From positions 7,924-55,862 of IMG/VR virus record IMGVR_UViG_3300030108_003593: 47,939 bases of DNA. One strand, written 5' to 3'. The first letter of the stretch is position 1. Each line of letters starts with the position of its first letter. The position numbers and the translations under genes were made by a program. Shown here piece by piece: positions 20,601 to 26,456 of the stretch. The DNA comes from a virus. The notes beneath the pieces are model-generated. The model ran no database searches. It was not told the origin of the DNA and saw nothing but the letters and a program-made list of their open reading frames with translations.

Positions 20601-21690
20601 TTGTTCCACTTGAGCCAGAACTTCCACTTGTACCACTTGTTCCACTTGAACCTGAAGAACCACTTGTTCCACTCGTACCACTCGTACCTGAACTTCCACT
20701 TGTGCCAGATGTACCACTCGAACCATCTATTCCACTTGTACCACTTGAACCACTTGAACCACTTGTACCCGAAGTCCCACTGCTACCACTCGTACCACTA
20801 CTACCACTTGAGCCAGATGTTCCACTCGTACCACTTGAGCCAGATGTTCCACTTGTACCCGAAGAACCACTATCCCCACTTGTTCCACTTGAACCACTTG
20901 AGCCAGATGTTCCACTTGAGCCAGATGTTCCACTTGAACCACTTGTACCAGATGTTCCACTCGTACCACTTGAGCCCGAAGAACCACTTGTTCCGTTTGT
21001 ACCACTTGTCCCACTTGAACCACTCGTACCACTTGACCCACTTGTACCTGATGTACCTGCAGTTCCACTCGTACCACTTGTACCACTTGTGGATATTGCA
21101 TTGAAACCATCTGATGATGCACCACTATAAACATATACTTGTTTAGATGGTCTTGATGGAGTTCCTCCAGTTCCCTCATCAAAATAAAATATAGAACCTG
21201 ATTTGAACGGTTTGTCTGCAGAACTTGTAGGAAATGTATCTACAACTGGTATTACCATAGAACCAGTGAATATTAATGAACCTGTAAATTCGTGAGTATC
21301 GTCTAAAGTATCCCCAAAAACAGTAGAACCACTTGAGAATGATTGTGTCATATGGGTTACGGAGGAACTAACTATAAAGGATTCTGCAGTTATGTCACCA
21401 CCAACAGTTAGACCATTGGTTATACTCAGACCTGCAAATGTTGGTGTATTAGTTTCACCTAATTGTTGTGGACTATCACCTTCTATGGTATCAAGTCTAT
21501 CACCAAGAGATTCAGATATGTCCGAAAAAGGTTGTTTAGCAGGGCCAAATGTTAGGTTATCTCCCTCACCTTTGAATGAACCAGAGATAGAACCTGTAAT
21601 AGAACTATCGGAAGATAATTGTAGACTTCCTGATAACTCGAATGATCCTGTAAGTAGTGGTAATAGTTGTTTACTATCAAGTTTTGCCAT
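14686..21690 (-). CDS. Giant collagen-like fibre protein (2334 aa)
   Basis: Start MAKLDSKQLLPLLTGSFELS; the Shine-Dalgarno sequence is weak. Order of parts: N-terminal domain of about 200 residues ending FNAISTSG; Gly-X-Y (GTS/GSS) tract of about 500 residues with rare GID, GED, GVD triplets; RTIDD module; short Gly-X-Y; a DGDGTGTAEANLTFDG cap; a globular stretch; six tandem repeats of about 59 residues; a beta-rich region (about 17250-16255) with GSYVLGETHNYI and a C-terminal KLTRDGLEING strand; a second Gly-X-Y tract of about 335 residues; a second DGDGTG cap; and a C-terminal domain (about 190 residues) with GTAEKRWGDVFA and VNVGDWIVTSDVIGHG. That domain resembles fibre tips that hold an intramolecular chaperone or shaft end. 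This is the largest gene in the window and probably the first of the fibre transcript. The receptor is unknown. Confidence 0.85.
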   Translation of the reverse strand: MAKLDSKQLLPLLTGSFELSGSLQLSSDSSITGSISGSFKGEGDNLTFGPAKQPFSDISESLGDRLDTIEGDSPQQLGETNTPTFAGLSITNGLTVGGDITAESFIVSSSVTHMTQSFSSGSTVFGDTLDDTHEFTGSLIFTGSMVIPVVDTFPTSSADKPFKSGSIFYFDEGTGGTPSRPSKQVYVYSGASSDGFNAISTSGTSGTSGTAGTSGTSGSSGTSGSSGTSGTNGTSGSSGSSGTSGTSGTSGSSGTSGSSGTSGSSGSSGTSGDSGSSGTSGTSGSSGTSGTSGSSGSSGTSGSSGTSGTSGSSGSSGTSGIDGSSGTSGTSGSSGTSGTSGTSGSSGSSGTSGTSGSSGSSGTSGIDGSSGTSGSSGTSGTSGSSGTSGTSGTSGSSGSSGTSGSSGSSGTSGTSGSSGTSGVDGTSGTSGTSGSSGSSGTAGSSGSSGTSGSSGSSGTSGSSGSSGTSGIDGSSGTSGSSGTSGTSGSSGTSGSSGTSGTSGSSGSSGTSGSSGSSGTSGSSGTSGIDGSSGTSGTSGSSGSSGTSGSSGSSGTSGTSGTSGSSGTSGTSGSSGTSGEDGSSGTSGSSGTSGTNGTSGTSGSSGSSGTSGSSGSSGTSGTSGTSGSSGSSGTSGIDGGDGSSGTSGSSGTSGTNGTSGSSGSSGTSGSSGSSGTSGTSGTSGTSGSSGSSGTSGSSGTSGSSGTSGSSGTSGADGNFGGAAFEFDFNTATSDSDPGAGKLALNNATQNNATEMYIDDTDVNGTDIQTYLRTIDDSTSTIKGHVRITNKTDSSQFILFTISASSEETGYHKVTISAVDSSAAAPFSNTEDVIATFARTGDKGDSGSSGTSGTSGSSGSSGTSGVIQLASEGENRIITSDGDGTGTAEANLTFDGANLRLTGSLFITGSSMGVDTHGSVSGSAQSTGSFGELIIDSNATIGGDITQNGDTFLIETSDTPTIKSLSGNPLVLDQRIPGNPGQIYNQLRFNSSFGAELRQFSTALKLQNTAGNTTYWSFEQNKLEGTSTSTGSFGRVDASAGISGSSTSTGSFGRIQASNIAGNSDINILDNVNFNNVTLTNLDADSGNIGGWTINSDKLAKTGQFELSPDATYVVSSSNFKVDADGNVTASSILLTDDITATLGFFEDKLLVGGTVEEPSVYVSSSGEISASHFRIDTEGAVTASRILIAQDVKADSVHANFGFFEDRMLVGGSVDAPNVYISSSGEISASFFRVDQYGAVTASRMLIGNDVQADSVHANLGFFGDRLLVGGTEAEPNVYISSSGEISASFFRVDQHGAVTASRMLIGNDVQADSVHANLGFFGDRLLVGGTEAEPNVYISSSGEISASFFRVDQYGAVTASRMLIGNDVQADSVHATLGFFGDKLLVGGTEAEPNVYVSSSGEISASFFRVDQYGAVTASRMLIGSDVQADSVHANFGFFGDTLKVGGTEAIPNFIISSSGFVSASNFQVSPAGEMTASAGDIAGWKIEDGSISKGTVALNSSLPGLEIDNQFGDTVVKVASASLSNEAAGTDLFINGGIEIIDTGANSNAGTPPFGGQNIGTISSPNSLVSWSIELGARVSSSITRRNQYGSVGQSAQEGNNTLDIFVPSGSYVLGETHNYIISSSITGSFSEGKTIYTSFNTRMSHSLQGAGTNRSVPNQFVSLWYESASAYYMFGPSGSVDGSSPVGKSFLPGKNFSQINLNAELPKDTTNILVKVSGSLNPTSELGNDGTPYTELQFDSFVLKQVEAKIELMPDGLLIFASPSSYIKLTRDGLEINGASITAESLTANTVTATGGLVSDGATSTASDPDAGTSGTSGTSGSSGTSGTSGTSGTSGSSGSSGTSGSSGSSGTSGSSGTSGTSGSSGSSGTSGSSGSSGTSGTSGTSGSSGTSGSSGTSGSSGSSGTSGTSGTSGSSGTSGTSGTSGSSGSSGTSGSSGSSGTSGTSGTSGTSGTSGSSGTSGDSGSSGTSGSSGTSGSSGSSGTSGSSGSSGVSGSSGTSGTSGTSGTSGSSGSSGTSGSSGSSGTSGSSGTSGSSGTSGTSGSSGSSGVSGSSGTSGSSGTSGSSGSSGISGSSGTSGTSGTSGTSGTSGSSGSSGVSGSSGTSGTSGTSGTSGSSGSSGTSGTSGTSGSSGTSGSSGSSGTSGVISIASDGENRVLTSDGDGTGTAEASLTFDGSILDLNGVFIPRTDDSSMTLGTAEKRWGDVFATQTTTGGIFETNLRTEGIGKLPTGTILVWDGKKLIPCEKNFDTLVMGVSKQGKDEPIILGAEPILVTGKVNVGDWIVTSDVIGHGKSVENQYLSNVQMFGSVIAQSLESGEGESFSILAMIRKV
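15250..16255 (-). repeat. Gly-X-Y (GTS/GSS) collagen-like tract
   Basis: About 335 residues of near-pure GTS and GSS triplets with occasional GVS, GIS, GDS. At DNA level it is 9-base units built on AGTGGTACA-like codons, with synonymous third-base variation (GGT/GGA/GGC, ACA/ACG/ACC, TCA/TCG). Confidence 0.9.
17250..18316 (-). repeat. Six tandem 177-bp repeats in the 2334-aa fibre
   Basis: Units of about 59 residues carry VTASRMLIGNDVQADS, GFFGDRLLVGG and SSSGEISASFFRV. The central three or four units are nearly identical; the outer ones (ITATLGFFEDKL at one end, FGFFGDTLKVGG at the other) have diverged. The unit starts recur at spacing 177 bases (near 17430, 17607, 17784, 17961 and 18138). 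Two diverged copies occur in the 2023-aa fibre (about 10650-11030). Confidence 0.9.
19162..19542 (-). repeat. Fibre module copy 4 ([13 protein letters not shown] domain)
   Basis: From NFGGAAFEF to FARTGDKGD in the 2334-aa fibre. It contains [19 protein letters not shown] and resembles copy 1 in the 910-aa gene (shared QTYLRTIDD and SSQFIL). Confidence 0.9.
19555..21090 (-). repeat. Gly-X-Y (GTS/GSS) collagen-like tract, longest in the window
   Basis: About 510 residues of Gly at every third position, mostly GTS and GSS, broken by single GID, GED, GVD and GTN/GTA triplets. Exact short repeats occur throughout, so this tract is prone to assembly error and replication slippage in whole 9-base units. 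Confidence 0.9.
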
Positions 21691-21730
21691 ATATGGTAAT
21701 TCCGTTATTTTAGATGTATAAGCTTATCAT

Positions 21731-21741
21731 CTATAAATATT
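21731..21741 (-). promoter_or_regulatory. Putative late promoter motif (AATATTTATAG)
   Basis: Recurrent motif, 40 bases upstream of the first giant fibre gene. The plus strand holds TATAAATA. Confidence 0.5.
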
Positions 21742-21763
21742 TGTTTTTCAAATTCTAATAAAA

Positions 21764-22741
21764 TTATGAGTTAAATTTTCCGTGTGCAATTATTTCATCG
21801 TCACTTTCTAAAGTGTATCCTATCTCATCAGAATCAACTTTTAGTAGAAATTGTCCCCCATCTTGTTGTATTGTTAATGCATCGTGTTCCATATAGGCAC
21901 CATTGATAAAGAATGAAAAGTCTTGTTCATTTGTAGCCGTCAATGAACCTGGTGCAGATGCGGTTACTGCAGTAAAACTTGCAGTTGTTGCATTAATAGT
22001 ACCAGCCTTTTTAACAAAATTCTTTCTAAAGTATACACCAAATTCACCTGAACCAAGTGCGGCATCTACATAAGCTTTAGTGGTGTATTCATTATCGTGT
22101 TGTGCATATCTACCACCTCTTATAAATCCACCATCGAGTGTCAATGAAGCAGATGTTGCCAAGGTAGAATTTGCTAATCCTGTTATAGTTTTATTTGTCA
22201 ATGTATCAGTTGAATCTACACTAACCAAAGTACTATATGCATTTAGTCCAACATCAACTCTCCACCTATCAGATGATTCTTCAAATACAATTTTTGCTGG
22301 ATTACTACCCGACCTAGCAATTCTCAAACCACCATAGTCACTATCGGTCAATCCTTGTTCCGCTGAACCAGAATAATTCAAATCTAATATTGGGTCTTTT
22401 ACAACCATAGACTCTACATTCTGTTGTGTAGTATTTCCTCTTACAATCAAATCACCTTGTACGATTACAGAACCAGTAGAAAAAGGCCCATCAGGACCAT
22501 TAGATGGTAAAATTCTTATAGCTTCTTCTTGACCATTAGAACCAGTAGCATATATTGCAGTTGCTATCAAATGATTACCAATACCCAAATCAAAAGAACC
22601 AGTTGATAATAAGTCAATTGAGATATCATCCCATTTTATTCTAAAAGTTCCTGTAGCAGATTCTGTTACTGCAGTAGTGGTCAATACCTTAGATGGTACT
22701 TGTGGTGGTAAAGCCTGTGTTGTTAAATCTATTAATGCCAT
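21764..22741 (-). CDS. Putative fibre or neck-appendage structural protein (325 aa)
   Basis: Start MALIDLTTQALPPQVPSK; the ATG overlaps the stop of the upstream gene (TAATG), indicating coupled translation. The protein is Ser/Thr/Gly-rich and beta-type. It holds phage-fibre signatures: GDLIVRGNTTQQN, VVKDPILDLNYSG, DYGGLRIARSG and DTLTNKTITG. The C-terminal part (FFINGAYMEHDAL...) is weakly like the ING domain of the two upstream products. No collagen repeat is present. Position after the neck genes and before three giant fibres suggests an adaptor or short fibre that links fibres to the virion; this is inference. Confidence 0.6.
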   Translation of the reverse strand: MALIDLTTQALPPQVPSKVLTTTAVTESATGTFRIKWDDISIDLLSTGSFDLGIGNHLIATAIYATGSNGQEEAIRILPSNGPDGPFSTGSVIVQGDLIVRGNTTQQNVESMVVKDPILDLNYSGSAEQGLTDSDYGGLRIARSGSNPAKIVFEESSDRWRVDVGLNAYSTLVSVDSTDTLTNKTITGLANSTLATSASLTLDGGFIRGGRYAQHDNEYTTKAYVDAALGSGEFGVYFRKNFVKKAGTINATTASFTAVTASAPGSLTATNEQDFSFFINGAYMEHDALTIQQDGGQFLLKVDSDEIGYTLESDDEIIAHGKFNS

Positions 22742-23286
22742 TACATACTCTCCTGTGAATATTTGACTTCTATTTCATCTGAAAAATAACTACCAGATCT
22801 AATCTCATATCCATAAAAATTATAATATCTTGTAGCACCAGAACCATCTGTATATGGGTCACCTGGTCTTGGTTTATACAATCTTATCTTTGATAAGGTT
22901 GCATCTAAAGAAAAATCTACACCTTCACTTTTTCGTGGGTCAAGATGATTTGTTCTTTGTTGTACTCCATTTATTTTCAATCTTACTGTGCCTGGTTTTA
23001 ATTCATAACCTTCGGTCAAATCTGGTTCAAAATCATAGAAGTCACTATTCTGAAAATAAATATCCTGATACTTAAATCTTTGAACTCTTCTTGTAAAATT
23101 ATTATCACCACCCTCAAAATTTACAACATCTGTTCTTGTCTTTGGTCCTCCTGACCTCATATTCATTGAGTATTCTATTGGATTCTTATCAGAATCTCTA
23201 AATACCAATACATCACCACTAAATTTAGATTCGGATACTGGTTTTATAAATTCGTGTTTTACACCTTTCAAATAATTTTGTGCCAT
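22741..23286 (-). CDS. Virion protein related to the C-terminal domain of the gp15-like protein
   Basis: 181 residues, start MAQNYLKGVKHEFIKPVSE, coupled by TAATG to the genes on both sides. No enzyme motif or membrane segment. Its C-terminal half (LKPGTVRLKINGVQQ...VDFSLDATLSKIRLYKPRPGDPY) aligns by eye with the C-terminus of the preceding 461-aa protein (LRNGSLNISINGVDL...VDFFISSS...LVRKPTVEDPF). The same INGV-VDF-KP-DP order and spacing suggests a duplicated beta domain. It probably sits at the neck or tail top and may bind fibres or whiskers; that role is inferred from position and the shared domain only. Confidence 0.6.
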   Translation of the reverse strand: MAQNYLKGVKHEFIKPVSESKFSGDVLVFRDSDKNPIEYSMNMRSGGPKTRTDVVNFEGGDNNFTRRVQRFKYQDIYFQNSDFYDFEPDLTEGYELKPGTVRLKINGVQQRTNHLDPRKSEGVDFSLDATLSKIRLYKPRPGDPYTDGSGATRYYNFYGYEIRSGSYFSDEIEVKYSQESM

Positions 23287-24671
23287 TAGAATACCTTTTC
23301 TTGTTGAAATCTAATGGTTAGAAATTCTGTTTGGTCTATATTATGTCCGTGAAATGGGTCTTCTACTGTTGGTTTACGAACTAAAAATTCTTGTTGTGAT
23401 GAACTTATAAAGAAATCAACAGAGCCAGATTGTAATTGATTTTGTTCAGAACTCAAATCAACTCCATTTATAGATATATTCAAACTACCATTTCGTAACT
23501 GAAATCCAGTATCGATTGATGATGTCAATGAATATACTGAAGCAGTCTGTTGTGATTGGTCTGGAATATTATATAAGGATGAACTTGAACTTCCTGATAT
23601 CACAAAACTCTTCAATTCATAATTAGATTCAGCGAATCCAAATTGTAATACTGCCGTAGTATCTGCAGAACTCGTTGGTTCTCCACCATTTCTCATAGTA
23701 TATAAAGTTTCACCACCAAATGTATTTGTAAATTGTATGTCTTGTGCCTCACCACCACCACTTCTTGTAGCACCTCTCATAAAATCTGTTGCACCACCAA
23801 GTTGATTTGGTATACCACTTCCTTTTGCCTGTGTATGTAAGACTTCTAATTTATTTCCACCTATACCAAAATTAGGTGTAAATTGTAATCCTGTGTTATC
23901 TTCTATGTCGATTCTACTTGGTGTAAAATACTTTTGAGTATTCATAAATTCATTGAAACTCTCAGGTATTAGATATCCTCTAAAACTAAAATTGAATGTA
24001 GTTTTTATAATTCTTTCATTGTCTCCAAATTCTGTACTATCTTCAAAACTATCTATATTTACTTTGAACTTGAATTTGTTTGGTTCTCCCCAATATGCAC
24101 CATCAGAAAAATTTATCTTCTCTACCAACTGATTCATTTGAGCAACATAAGAAGTCCAAATTATTGCCTCATAATTCATAGTCATATAATCTGGTACTGC
24201 AACATTATAATATTCTTTTTGTTGTAATAATCCTATTTGTTGTGAAAATCTATCATATCTATTTTTTTGAGAATACTTTTGTTCAAATGTATAAAATAAT
24301 TTTGGTTTGGTTGGGTCGAATTTATCTACAGCAATAGTATCATCTTTTTGTATACTCGTTCTACGAAATACAACCAATGGAGTTATAATACTTCTTTTTG
24401 AATCTCGTATATATCCATCTTTATTTATTGACTTCCATCTCTCAGGATTAGAATACAATACAGGAACTTTTATCTGTTCATCTCCCTCAACCACAGTTGG
24501 TTTTATCACCTCATTGAAGTAAAACATAATGGCGGAATCGTGGTCAATAAGAGATACTTGTACATTTTTTGTAGTATCATTATCTCTTCGTAACTCATAT
24601 CCCCTATTACTCGGTACATCTCGTTGGATGTTTCTTTGAGTTCTTGGAACTGGTTTAGATTTACTTGCCAT
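23286..24671 (-). CDS. gp15: Tail terminator / sheath stabiliser (T4 gp15-like), with C-terminal extension
   Basis: 461 residues, start MASKSKPVPRTQRNIQRD, TAATG overlap with the upstream gene. The first 290 residues follow the T4 gp15 pattern: a short helical start (AIMFYFNEVIKPTV), a conserved strand with IKVPVLYSNPERW, then VPDYMTMNYEAIIWTSYVAQM, FKFKVNIDSFEDSTEFGDN and FSFRGYLIPE. T4 gp15 (272 aa) caps the tail tube and sheath as a hexamer and joins the tail to the head. The remaining 170 residues are not in T4 gp15 and end in an INGV-type beta domain that resembles the next gene product. The extension may bind neck-attached fibres. Confidence 0.72.
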   Translation of the reverse strand: MASKSKPVPRTQRNIQRDVPSNRGYELRRDNDTTKNVQVSLIDHDSAIMFYFNEVIKPTVVEGDEQIKVPVLYSNPERWKSINKDGYIRDSKRSIITPLVVFRRTSIQKDDTIAVDKFDPTKPKLFYTFEQKYSQKNRYDRFSQQIGLLQQKEYYNVAVPDYMTMNYEAIIWTSYVAQMNQLVEKINFSDGAYWGEPNKFKFKVNIDSFEDSTEFGDNERIIKTTFNFSFRGYLIPESFNEFMNTQKYFTPSRIDIEDNTGLQFTPNFGIGGNKLEVLHTQAKGSGIPNQLGGATDFMRGATRSGGGEAQDIQFTNTFGGETLYTMRNGGEPTSSADTTAVLQFGFAESNYELKSFVISGSSSSSLYNIPDQSQQTASVYSLTSSIDTGFQLRNGSLNISINGVDLSSEQNQLQSGSVDFFISSSQQEFLVRKPTVEDPFHGHNIDQTEFLTIRFQQEKVF

Positions 24672-25159
24672 TATATACTTCTAATCCTCTCAATATTCAG
24701 TGCACTTTTTCTAATTAGATGAGTATTACATACTACTGAAAAGTTCTCATCATATTTTCCACCAATCAATTGATTTTCATTTATTGAATTTATTTCCCAA
24801 TGAGCGTGATTCCAATCAATAATATCACCAATTTCTGGTCTGAAATCAGCCTCTATCAAAGTATCTCTCATAAAACTATACACCACAGTTTGTCGTAAAT
24901 CAGGACCAAACTCATCCGTATTGAAATCGAAATCATCTGCCTGTATAGTACAAGGTAACTCAACACCAGGTGAAAATGTTTTTACTCCACCTACTGCCTC
25001 ACCATATAAGTTTGTTTTAGTATCAGATGCAGATATTTGAAATATCTTTACAAGTTGATTTATTATACCATCTTTATCTCGTTTTAAATCACCAACTAAT
25101 TCTCTGTTGAAACGAGTAAATTGTTCTATGTCTCTTGAAGATAAAAACCGACTAGCCAT
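24671..25159 (-). CDS. Neck / head-completion protein (T4 gp14-like)
   Basis: 162 residues, start MASRFLSSRDIEQFTRFNRE, overlapping the next gene by TAATG. The second half carries a segment FRPEIGDIIDWNHAHWEIN followed by NENQLIGG. This resembles the T4 gp14 segment in which a 'GD(I/L)I' strand precedes an aromatic 'FEIN' strand, and lies in the same order before a gp15-like gene. T4 gp14 joins gp13 on the portal vertex to form the neck that receives the tail. It is shorter than T4 gp14 (256 aa). Gene order supports the call; sequence similarity by eye is modest. Confidence 0.55.
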   Translation of the reverse strand: MASRFLSSRDIEQFTRFNRELVGDLKRDKDGIINQLVKIFQISASDTKTNLYGEAVGGVKTFSPGVELPCTIQADDFDFNTDEFGPDLRQTVVYSFMRDTLIEADFRPEIGDIIDWNHAHWEINSINENQLIGGKYDENFSVVCNTHLIRKSALNIERIRSI

Positions 25160-25163
25160 CAGA

Positions 25164-26321
25164 TTATCCTACATATATGTTTATTGGTATTCTACCTAAC
25201 TTATCTTGTAGATATTCACTCTCATCTCTTTCGGCTTCCATCAATGACCTACGAGATGATTGGTCTAAGTACTCACGAAGTTGGGTTATCAACTGTTCCT
25301 TCTCAGCATTTGCCTCACTCCTCAATGTCTCACCATCGAGATTTACTTCGGCATTTGGTATAGGAACTGATGAATATTTACTACGAATCATACCCAATAA
25401 TTCTTTTGCTAAAGCTAATCCATATTTACGAATCCATTGTTTACCAACATCGTTTATCTGTGTATAAACCATATTCTCATATGGTGCATTGGAAACATCA
25501 CTAACCACACCAAGTGTAGAACCACCGTGTGGAGCTTTCAATGATGAGTCCTTTTCACTCTTTACCATATATTGAAAATGTATTGTGTCATCTCCTGTTG
25601 GGTTTGGAAAGATTTTAAGTTTATTATTTACCAATTCAAATGAATAAGCAGATTTTCTAATCATATCATTGAATTCAATTGCTTGAACTCTCAACAAATC
25701 TGCATATATTGGCATCATAAGAAAAGTTACTGCAGGTGAATAATTTCCAAATCCAAATCCATCCAACATATTTATAGTACCTTGACCAGTTCCTGCATAT
25801 GGGTCAAAGTATCTTTGAATAGATGGTGCGGCCTCGTGAAATACTCGTCTAACTTCAATTGCCTCTCCACTTTCAGATACATCAGCCCACAATGTATTCA
25901 AATCATACTCTTGTGAACCTGAGTTTATTTGTATTGAACCGTGTTTCAAATCAGTAGTACCACCCACTAAAGCTTCTGTACCATATTGTTCTGATATCTG
26001 TATGGTTCTACCAAATGTTTGAGTGACATTTCTATGTGTCAAATTAGAACCTGTAGATTGTCCTTGTAAAGAAAGTAGATTGTCTTTTATATTGTACTGA
26101 TTTACTTGTGCAGAATATTCAGTTATAGATTCTTCAAGTATTGCGTAGAATGAACCTGAGTTCAATTCCACATCCATAATTGGATAACCTAATCTTTTTG
26201 CACACCACTTCGCAAAGTTATCAGCCTCAGTTTGGAAATCTGAATCTGTATCATAGAATCCAAATGGTGTAGAACCTGTTGTAAAGGTAGAACTACCATC
26301 CCATATTGATGCTTGTGGCAT
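25164..26321 (-). CDS. Neck / head-completion protein (gp13-like by position)
   Basis: 385 residues, start MPQASIWDGSSTFTTGSTPF, AGGAG eight bases before the ATG. It holds a helix WCAKRLGYPIMDVELNSGSFYAILEESITEYSAQVN, a middle beta region and a helical C-terminal half (EFNDMIRKSAYSFELVNNKLKIFP; QWIRKYGLALAKELLGMIR; LREYLDQSSRRSLMEAERDE). Helical connector-type proteins of this length directly after gp23 and before a gp14-like protein are expected to be the portal-binding neck ring (T4 gp13). I see no direct sequence match to T4 gp13, so this is mainly by order. A terminator and promoter motif separate it from the capsid gene; it opens a new transcript. Confidence 0.5.
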   Translation of the reverse strand: MPQASIWDGSSTFTTGSTPFGFYDTDSDFQTEADNFAKWCAKRLGYPIMDVELNSGSFYAILEESITEYSAQVNQYNIKDNLLSLQGQSTGSNLTHRNVTQTFGRTIQISEQYGTEALVGGTTDLKHGSIQINSGSQEYDLNTLWADVSESGEAIEVRRVFHEAAPSIQRYFDPYAGTGQGTINMLDGFGFGNYSPAVTFLMMPIYADLLRVQAIEFNDMIRKSAYSFELVNNKLKIFPNPTGDDTIHFQYMVKSEKDSSLKAPHGGSTLGVVSDVSNAPYENMVYTQINDVGKQWIRKYGLALAKELLGMIRSKYSSVPIPNAEVNLDGETLRSEANAEKEQLITQLREYLDQSSRRSLMEAERDESEYLQDKLGRIPINIYVG

Positions 26322-26357
26322 TTATTTCTCCTAATTAGAATGTATGTAATATTACAG

Positions 26358-26368
26358 TAATAAATATA
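26358..26368 (-). promoter_or_regulatory. Putative late promoter motif (TATATTTATTA)
   Basis: Recurrent motif immediately after the capsid terminator and 36 bases upstream of the neck gene, as expected for a promoter restarting transcription. Confidence 0.55.
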
Positions 26369-26374
26369 ACAGGC

Positions 26375-26407
26375 AAAAAAAGAGGGGAGTTTTTACTCCC
26401 CTCTTTT
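26375..26407 (-). terminator. Rho-independent terminator after the major capsid gene
   Basis: Perfect hairpin: AAAGAGGGGAGT, four-base loop, ACTCCCCTCTTT, followed on the minus strand by a T run. It lies 50 bases past the capsid stop codon. This is the strongest terminator in the window. Confidence 0.93.
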
Positions 26408-26456
26408 AAGTTTGGTCAATATAAGTCTAAACCAGCCTTACACTAACCTATTTGGT

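Noticed and set aside
19457-21130. Long plus-strand open frame of Pro/Leu/Val repeats (PLVPLEP), with similar ones at 13421-14359, 14828-16390 and 7742-8440
   Set aside because: It is the exact antisense of the Ser-Gly-Thr codon repeats. The 9-base periodicity keeps stop codons out of several frames. It has no Shine-Dalgarno sequence and no non-repeat domain, and it runs against all other genes.
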